Positions 29,028-33,863 of a stretch of DNA of 33,863 nt are shown piece after piece. Both the position numbers and the translations under genes were made by a program. How positions within the stretch are numbered: position 1 is the first letter of the stretch; each line of letters begins with the position of its first letter. Source of the DNA: CAYHSY01 sp964359435 (GTDB taxonomy: Bacteria; Patescibacteriota; Minisyncoccia; UBA6257; JAUSGH01); the NCBI GenBank assembly GCA_964359435.1, contig CAYHSY010000001.1, positions 1-33,863 of the forward strand. The letters run 5' to 3'. Under the pieces are notes generated by a model. The model was not told where the DNA came from. It saw only the letters and a program-made list of their open reading frames with translations, and made no database searches.

Positions 29028-31454
29028 TTACCAAACGATGACGCCAATCAGGTGGTCGCCGGAGTTGAGGTTCATGATTCGGACGCCTTGAGTGGCGCGG
29101 CCGGCCAAGCGCACGCTCGCCAAGTCCGTACGAATGATTTGGCCTTTTTCCGAAAGCGCGAAGAGTTCCGTTTCATCTGAAACCAGGTGCGCGGACATAA
29201 GCGGGCCGGTTTTCCCGGTGATCTGAGCCACTTTAATGCCGCTGCCGCCGCGGTTCTGGGTTTTGTATTCCGCGATTTTGGTCTGTTTGCCATAGCCGTT
29301 CGCCATAACCGTCAGAAGACGCGCGTCTTTCAAATCCTTGCGGATGATATCCAGCGAACTTACATGATCCGTGCCTTTCAGGCGGATGGCGCGCACTCCG
29401 GCGGCCGTGCGGCCCATGCCGCGGATTTGGGATTCTCTAAAGCGGATGCCTTGGCCGGCTGAAGTTGTCACAATCAAATCGTCCGAACCGGAAGACAATT
29501 TTACCCAGCGGAGCGAATCGCCTTTGTTGAGGCGGATGGCGATGATGCCGGTGCGCCGGACGTTTTCAAAGTCGGCCAGCGAGGTCTTTTTGATGCTGCC
29601 GTTTTTGGTTGCCATCACTAGATAACCCTTGTCTCCTTTGCCGTTATAAGCCACAACCGCGCTGATTCTTTCTTCCACCGGAATTTCCAGGAAGTTATGG
29701 ATAGGTTTGCCTTTGGACGTGCGCGAGGCCTCCGGTATATCGTAAACCTTGGTCTGGAAGACGCGCCCGCGGTCGGTGAAAAACAAAATGTTGTCATGCG
29801 TGGAGGCGGAAATGAAATGCAACAGGAAGTCCTCTTCCGCTACATCCGAACCGATAAGCCCTTTGCCGCCCCTGTGCTGGGTCTTAAAACCGGAGGGCTG
29901 GAGGCGTTTGATATAACCGGTTTGAGAGATGGTGATGATGACGTCTTCTTGCGGGATCAGGTCCTCCTCTTTGAATTCTTTGAGGCCGGTCGCGACGACT
30001 TTGGTGCGCCGCTCATCTCCGTATTTTTCTTTCAATTCGCCGAGTTCCCTGGTGATAACGCCCAAAATCTTTTTCGGGGTTTTAAGCAGCAACTGCAAAT
30101 CTTCTATAAGCGCCTTTTTCTCTTTGAGCTCGGCATCAATTTTTTCGCGTTCCAGGGCGGCCAGTGTTTGGAGGCGCATTTCCAAAATAGCATTGGTTTG
30201 GATTTCGGTGAATTTGAATTTTTTAATCAAATTGGCCCGTGCGTCGTCTTTGTCGGCCGATTTGCGGATGGTATTAATAACGGCGTCGATTGAGTCCAGC
30301 GCTTTGGCGAGGCCGGTTAAGACATGGGCGCGTTCTTCGGCTTTGCGCAAGTCAAATTCGGCTCGCCGGCGGATGACGATTTTGCGGTGGTCGATATAAA
30401 AACCCAGAATATCCTTGATGGACATAACCAACGGCTCCAGCCCGTTTTTCAGGGCCAGAAGATTCATGTGGAAGTCGCGCTGAAGGTCGGTATATTGATA
30501 AAGCTGGTTCAGGATTTTTTGCGGCGGAGCGTCATTTTTAAGCTCTACTATAATAGAGAGGCCGTCTTTATCGGATTCGTCGCGGATGTCGCGGATGCCT
30601 TCTATTTTTTTGGTTTGCACCAAATCCGCCATTTTGATAATGAGTTCGGATTTGTTGACCTGATACGGGATTTCGCTGATGGCGATGTCGTATTGTTCGC
30701 CTTTACCACCCTTTCTTTCCACGATTTCGGCCCGCGCGCGGATGGTCACGGCGCCTTTGCCGGCCACGTAAGCCGCGGTGATAGCTTTCTTGTCGTAGAT
30801 GATGCCGCCGGTCGGGAAATCCGGGCCTTTGACAAACTCCATCAAATCAGCCGATTCGGCTTCCGGATTTTCTATCAAGTGCAAAGTCGCGTCTATAACT
30901 TCCGTCAGATTGTGCGGCGGGATATTGGTCGCCATGCCGACGGCAATGCCGACGGCGCCGTTCAAAAGCAAGTTGGGGAGTTTGCCCGGCAGATGTTTCG
31001 GTTCCATGCGGACGGCGTCATAGTTGGGCTGCCAGTCCACGGTTTCTTTATCAATATCGGTCAAAAGCTCTTCCGCGACGGCGGAGAGCTTGGCTTCTGT
31101 GTAGCGTTCGGCCGCGGGCGGGTCGCCGTCCACGGAACCAAAGTTGCCTTGGCCAATGACGAGCGGATAGCGGAGAGAAAAGTTTTGGGCCATGCGCGCC
31201 ATGGCGTCATAGACCGCGATTGTGCCGTGGGGGTGGTAATTACCGGTTGTGTCGCCGGTTATTTTAGCGCACTTTCTGAATTTGGCCGAGTGAGTCAGTC
31301 CCAATTCGTGCATGGTATACAGGATGCGGCGTTGTACCGGCTTTAAGCCGTCGCGCACGTCCGGAAGCGCGCGTGAAACAATGACCGACATGGCATAATC
31401 CAAATACGACTCCTGAAGCTCGTGCGATATTTCGCGTTTTTCTACATTTTCCAT
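29028..31454 (-). CDS. gyrA: DNA gyrase subunit A
   Basis: Cuts and rejoins DNA to introduce negative supercoils with GyrB. The N-terminus ENVEKREISHELQESYLDYA, the catalytic Tyr in AAERYTE and the C-terminal gyrase box QHRGGKG (rather than its absence in ParC) identify GyrA. I use the ATG at 31454, since the frame start at 31466 is a TTG. In the quinolone region, HPHGTIAVYD replaces the E. coli HPHGDSAVYD: Asp82 becomes Thr and Ser83 becomes Ile, while Asp87 is kept. 808 residues, somewhat shorter than E. coli GyrA. No SD; gyrB is not in the window. Confidence 0.97.
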   Translation of the reverse strand: MENVEKREISHELQESYLDYAMSVIVSRALPDVRDGLKPVQRRILYTMHELGLTHSAKFRKCAKITGDTTGNYHPHGTIAVYDAMARMAQNFSLRYPLVIGQGNFGSVDGDPPAAERYTEAKLSAVAEELLTDIDKETVDWQPNYDAVRMEPKHLPGKLPNLLLNGAVGIAVGMATNIPPHNLTEVIDATLHLIENPEAESADLMEFVKGPDFPTGGIIYDKKAITAAYVAGKGAVTIRARAEIVERKGGKGEQYDIAISEIPYQVNKSELIIKMADLVQTKKIEGIRDIRDESDKDGLSIIVELKNDAPPQKILNQLYQYTDLQRDFHMNLLALKNGLEPLVMSIKDILGFYIDHRKIVIRRRAEFDLRKAEERAHVLTGLAKALDSIDAVINTIRKSADKDDARANLIKKFKFTEIQTNAILEMRLQTLAALEREKIDAELKEKKALIEDLQLLLKTPKKILGVITRELGELKEKYGDERRTKVVATGLKEFKEEDLIPQEDVIITISQTGYIKRLQPSGFKTQHRGGKGLIGSDVAEEDFLLHFISASTHDNILFFTDRGRVFQTKVYDIPEASRTSKGKPIHNFLEIPVEERISAVVAYNGKGDKGYLVMATKNGSIKKTSLADFENVRRTGIIAIRLNKGDSLRWVKLSSGSDDLIVTTSAGQGIRFRESQIRGMGRTAAGVRAIRLKGTDHVSSLDIIRKDLKDARLLTVMANGYGKQTKIAEYKTQNRGGSGIKVAQITGKTGPLMSAHLVSDETELFALSEKGQIIRTDLASVRLAGRATQGVRIMNLNSGDHLIGVIVW

Positions 31455-31492
31455 GATATTTATCAACGAATTACGAAAAGTTTACAAATATG

Positions 31493-31523
31493 CGAAAACA
31501 GAATGATGCAACCACTTCATTCT
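31493..31523 (-). terminator. possible terminator after 31537-31968
   Basis: AGAATGA / TCATTCT (31500-31506 with 31517-31523), followed by TGTTTTCG in the leftward RNA. Short stem, weak T run. Confidence 0.45.
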
Positions 31524-31536
31524 ACCGTTTTTCTGA

Positions 31537-31968
31537 TTACTCCGCAATCGGTAGCTCTTGTTTTGGCACGGGTGGCAACGTTTCAATCAAAAAATCCTTA
31601 TTTTTAGTTTTGACGACAATGGTTTTCTCCGAACCCAAGATATTATTTTTAACGATATCTTTCACATAAGCCACGCCGCGGCTGACGCCCACGCCCATGG
31701 CGCGGGCTACAAGCGCCAAGCCGGCTTTGACATCAATGGCCTTATCCGCCTCTGGCGTTGTGTTGGCGCCGGTTGTCCCGAGCGCGATCTTACCGGAAAC
31801 TGGCGGCAAAACCGAGGGTGTTTGCAGGGACGCGTAGTCCGACCACAACAAAATTACCGCGGCCATGGTGGGCAGAGTCATGGCATACAGCCATAAACGC
31901 TGGACAGCCGGGGTGGTATTGCGGACGCGGTCGAGCCAAGAATCAAAGATGTTTGTTTTTTTATCCAT
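31537..31968 (-). CDS. single-pass membrane protein, unknown
   Basis: 143 residues from the ATG at 31968 (the frame reaches a TTG at 31980). A basic cytosolic stretch (MDKKTNIFDSWLDRVRN) precedes one TM helix (about 25-43, LWLYAMTLPTMAAVILLW). A Pro/Ser/Thr linker and a short amphipathic domain end in a Pro-rich tail. Such small proteins are common in CPR genomes and unassigned. No SD. It may share a transcript with the MBL-fold gene upstream. Confidence 0.6.
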   Translation of the reverse strand: MDKKTNIFDSWLDRVRNTTPAVQRLWLYAMTLPTMAAVILLWSDYASLQTPSVLPPVSGKIALGTTGANTTPEADKAIDVKAGLALVARAMGVGVSRGVAYVKDIVKNNILGSEKTIVVKTKNKDFLIETLPPVPKQELPIAE

Positions 31969-31994
31969 ATCTTTTTTCAAACATACCCAATCCT

Positions 31995-32029
31995 TAATTA
32001 AAAATTATCTGATTACGCTTTCAGCGTAA
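31995..32029 (-). terminator. terminator of the MBL-fold gene
   Basis: TTACGC / GCGTAA (32013-32018 with 32024-32029) overlaps the stop codon. The leftward RNA continues TCAGATAATTTTTAATT. Confidence 0.55.
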
Positions 32030-32627
32030 CAATCCTGATCCCTTCCCACGTGATATCTTTCGCCTTGATGGTCAGTTTTTCTTCCGGTTCGGCGTGGAGG
32101 CCGAGCGCTTTGGCGAATTTTTCCATGTCTTCGGCGGGGCGCTTCAATCCGGGTATTTTGAAAAAACAAGGAATCACGATGCGCGGCTCCAATTTTTTAA
32201 CCAGTTTGGCGGCGTCTTCCGGCGCGATCATCGGCGAGCCTCCTGCCGGCACAAATAATATCTCCAGATTGCTCAGCGCTTCCAAGGCGGCTTCGTTCAA
32301 GTCGCCGGAAGAAAGTGGCCCCAAAACGCCTAAAGACATTTCTTCCATCTTGAGGCGATAAACCGCACCGTCGCCGATGATTTTATGCGCGGCCGCAAAA
32401 CCGGCAATTTGGACGCCCTGAACTTCATATTCACCCGGTCCTGAAACATTGCGCGTCTCGGATGATTTTTCGGAAATATAAGCCGGGTTAATCTTGGTTT
32501 GCAATACCAAGTCGGATTTAAAACGCGGCGCCGTGAGTCCAACGCTTGATTCAAATGGGTCGGTTACGATCACTATATTACTGCTTTGAATTTTAAAACT
32601 GCCTTCTCCATACCAATTTATGACCAT
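32013..32627 (-). CDS. UlaG-like MBL-fold protein without metal ligands
   Basis: 204 residues. The start MVINWYGEGSFKIQ and the next strand IVIVTDPF align with the opening of UlaG-type metallo-beta-lactamase-fold hydrolases (typically ITWYGHSCFKI...DP), which fixes the start at 32627. The HxHxDH loop expected after the next strand is absent (VLQTKINPAYISEK), and the other metal ligands are not evident. So it is a degenerate, probably non-hydrolytic member. Families like this recur in CPR genomes. The short AT-rich leader has no SD. Role unknown. Confidence 0.7.
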   Translation of the reverse strand: MVINWYGEGSFKIQSSNIVIVTDPFESSVGLTAPRFKSDLVLQTKINPAYISEKSSETRNVSGPGEYEVQGVQIAGFAAAHKIIGDGAVYRLKMEEMSLGVLGPLSSGDLNEAALEALSNLEILFVPAGGSPMIAPEDAAKLVKKLEPRIVIPCFFKIPGLKRPAEDMEKFAKALGLHAEPEEKLTIKAKDITWEGIRIVTLKA

Positions 32628-32696
32628 ATATATAAATAGGTTAGCAGAAAGCGGTGAGTCGATCAACCCTTGACTTCAGGCGACGACAGTGGGAAA

Positions 32697-32726
32697 TTGG
32701 TGGTAGAACAGTCTAAAACCTAATAC
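32697..32726 (+). promoter_or_regulatory. possible promoter of the zinc-ribbon trio
   Basis: TTGGTG (32697-32702), 18 bp, TAATAC (32721-32726), about 28 bases before the first start codon. Moderate match only. Confidence 0.35.
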
Positions 32727-32754
32727 CCTTGGAAGTTTTTAGGAGGCCAGAGTC

Positions 32755-33090
32755 ATGAGCTGCCAATTCAAGTGGCGACTGATGGGTTGGGCTTTTCTTG
32801 CCTGTATGGCATCAACGGTTGTTGCCGCTGCTCATTTCGGTTCACCGTCCGGCGGTAAGAATTTCCGCGATTTCGTGTTTTTGGGCGGCTGTTTCGTCCT
32901 GTGCGCCATCTGTTTCCATCTTCGTCGCCATTACGGATCGCTGTTCTGTCGTGTATGCGGCTACGATCTCCAAGCCGACCGGGACTTGTCATCGGATGGT
33001 CGGCCCACCATTTCGGCCGTTAGCGGTCGGCGATGCGTCGGGGCGGCCTGCCGGAGTTGTTTAGAGGAGTCGAGTCATGAAGCGCGATGA
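32755..33090 (+). CDS. TM plus zinc-ribbon protein 1
   Basis: 111 residues. Two hydrophobic segments (about 9-27 and 40-55) are followed by a C-x2-C pair (FCRVCGYDL, 65-68) and a second group CVGAACRSC (94-102), a likely four-Cys zinc site on one face of the membrane. AGGAGG lies seven bases before the ATG. The stop (TGA) overlaps the next gene by 14 bp. Not assigned to any family I know; see the two neighbours of the same design. Confidence 0.6.
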   Translation: MSCQFKWRLMGWAFLACMASTVVAAAHFGSPSGGKNFRDFVFLGGCFVLCAICFHLRRHYGSLFCRVCGYDLQADRDLSSDGRPTISAVSGRRCVGAACRSCLEESSHEAR

Positions 33091-33457
33091 TGGTCCCCGT
33101 GCCATGCTCAAAGAGCGAGCGCGCTTGGCGACCAACCTGATGTGGTCGTGGGAGTTCATGATTTGCAGCATCATCGGTCTGGGCGTCACGGCCTTCCAAT
33201 TCGGCCAGCCGGGTTTCAAAGAGCTATGGGGCGCGGCCGCTTGCGCGTTCATGGCACTATTGTTCGGTTTGTCGTTCTACTGGTTCTGTCGGACTTTGCG
33301 CGTGCATTGTTTGACGTGTAAACGGCCTTTTTCGACTGACAATCCGCGCGCTGAAAAAAGATGGGTCTGGCGGGTCGTTCCGCTCCACCTTTGTTCCGCT
33401 TGCGCGGAGCGTGTCCGGCGAGCTCAAGAATGCGCATCAGATGGGAGGCGATCGTGA
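33077..33457 (+). CDS. TM plus zinc-ribbon protein 2
   Basis: 126 residues. A basic N-terminus, two hydrophobic segments (about 22-43 and 49-71), then HCLTC (77-81) and LCSAC (105-109), again a two-knuckle zinc site, with an Arg-rich tail. GAGGAG precedes the ATG. It overlaps protein 1 by 14 bp and protein 3 by 4 bp (GTGA), so the three are translated as one coupled unit. Function unknown. Confidence 0.6.
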   Translation: MKRDDGPRAMLKERARLATNLMWSWEFMICSIIGLGVTAFQFGQPGFKELWGAAACAFMALLFGLSFYWFCRTLRVHCLTCKRPFSTDNPRAEKRWVWRVVPLHLCSACAERVRRAQECASDGRRS

Positions 33458-33825
33458 AAAGAATTCCACATGTCGTGAAAGCCGCGGCGTATGCGCTGGC
33501 CAGTTTCACCTTTTCCATTATGGTGTTTGTGTTTTTGTGGCGGACGGAAGGATCGCCCCACAAAAATCCCGGCTTGATTTGGATGATGGCAGCGGCCTCT
33601 TTAGGGTTCGCCATCGCCGGCTGGTACGGCGCCTATCATTTCCGGTTGTGTTGTGCGGCGTGCTATCGGGATTTCAAAAACGGCGAGACCTGTTTTGTCT
33701 GCCGTCGGAAGGACGGGGAGGTCTTGGAGCGCCGTTGCACGGTCTGTTATCGCAAAATGCGTCCCAAAGATCGCGAGGATTTCAAAGAAGAAAAATTCGT
33801 TGACCCGGATATTCGGAAGCCATAA
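33454..33825 (+). CDS. TM plus zinc-ribbon protein 3
   Basis: 123 residues from a GTG at 33454, chosen because GGAGG lies six bases upstream and GTGA forms a 4-bp overlap with the preceding stop. Two hydrophobic segments (about 8-30, 40-58) precede three C-x2-C pairs (CAAC, CFVC, CTVC) and a charged tail (KDREDFKEEKF). Three pairs could bind one or two zinc ions. Last gene of the unit; a terminator follows at once. Function unknown. Confidence 0.6.
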   Translation: MKRIPHVVKAAAYALASFTFSIMVFVFLWRTEGSPHKNPGLIWMMAAASLGFAIAGWYGAYHFRLCCAACYRDFKNGETCFVCRRKDGEVLERRCTVCYRKMRPKDREDFKEEKFVDPDIRKP

Positions 33826-33829
33826 GCTG

Positions 33830-33853
33830 CCGGTCCCGCCTGGACCGGTTTTT
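33830..33853 (+). terminator. terminator of the zinc-ribbon trio
   Basis: CCGGTCC / GGACCGG (33830-33836 with 33842-33848), loop CGCCT, followed by TTTTT. Confidence 0.9.
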
Positions 33854-33863
33854 AGTTTGCTAT

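Overview
The window looks like a chromosomal scaffold of an uncultivated Candidate Phyla Radiation (Patescibacteria) bacterium, probably of the Parcubacteria group. Grounds: three tandem TrbC/VirB2-like small membrane proteins, a solute-binding protein without its own transporter, an UlaG-like MBL-fold protein that lacks metal ligands, a membrane pyrophosphatase, housekeeping genes without Shine-Dalgarno (SD) sites, tRNA genes without encoded CCA, and a 10-N scaffold gap (15891-15900) typical of metagenome assemblies. TGA is a normal stop (the genes ending at 33090 and 33457), so genetic code 11 fits. The taxonomic call is inference; no rRNA is present.

Layout. 1-270: a string of hairpins. 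270-4139: tyrS, an XRE-type regulator and the tig-clpP pair, all leftward. 4212-7309: four tandem paralogues of a predicted zinc metallopeptidase whose catalytic signature (HExxH, then Tyr/His, six residues, Glu) resembles the anthrax lethal factor (ATLF, M34) type. One is cytosolic, one has a signal peptide, one is a lipoprotein and one is membrane-anchored. 7404-13242: hppA, nusA (with a divergent promoter for a possible 23-residue ORF), an MscS-family TM protein, a GNAT acetyltransferase and yraN. 13243-14078: a noncoding, repeat-dense block with parS-like 16-bp palindromes, TTGCCGATC iterons and 35-39 bp inverted repeats. 14079-16554: two unknown proteins and a SixA-like phosphatase. 16872-17797: tRNA-Val, an AUA-rich LAGLIDADG-like gene and tRNA-Ile(UAU), whose 5' end supplies the stop codon of that gene. 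17812-21761: ftsH, a Xer recombinase and a GT-B-fold protein. 21762-22235: a hairpin-rich stretch with two partial copies of the tRNA-Leu 3' end, then tRNA-Leu. 22339-24575: an SPFH-domain operon with a near-consensus promoter. 24684-27566: the pilin-like trio and a solute-binding protein. 27793-28921: a probably frameshifted gene. 29028-32627: gyrA, a small TM protein and the MBL-fold protein. 32755-33825: a tightly overlapping trio of TM plus zinc-ribbon proteins.

Two gene classes are interleaved. Recognisable housekeeping genes start without an SD. Nearly all lineage-specific genes (peptidases, GNAT, SixA, SPFH pair, zinc-ribbon trio, hypotheticals) have an AGGAG-like SD, and most end at a perfect intrinsic terminator. 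Several also have a clear -35/-10 promoter. They look like self-contained expression units added to a conserved backbone. The metallopeptidase array is the strongest candidate for an undescribed system; the repeat block at 13276-13905 is second.
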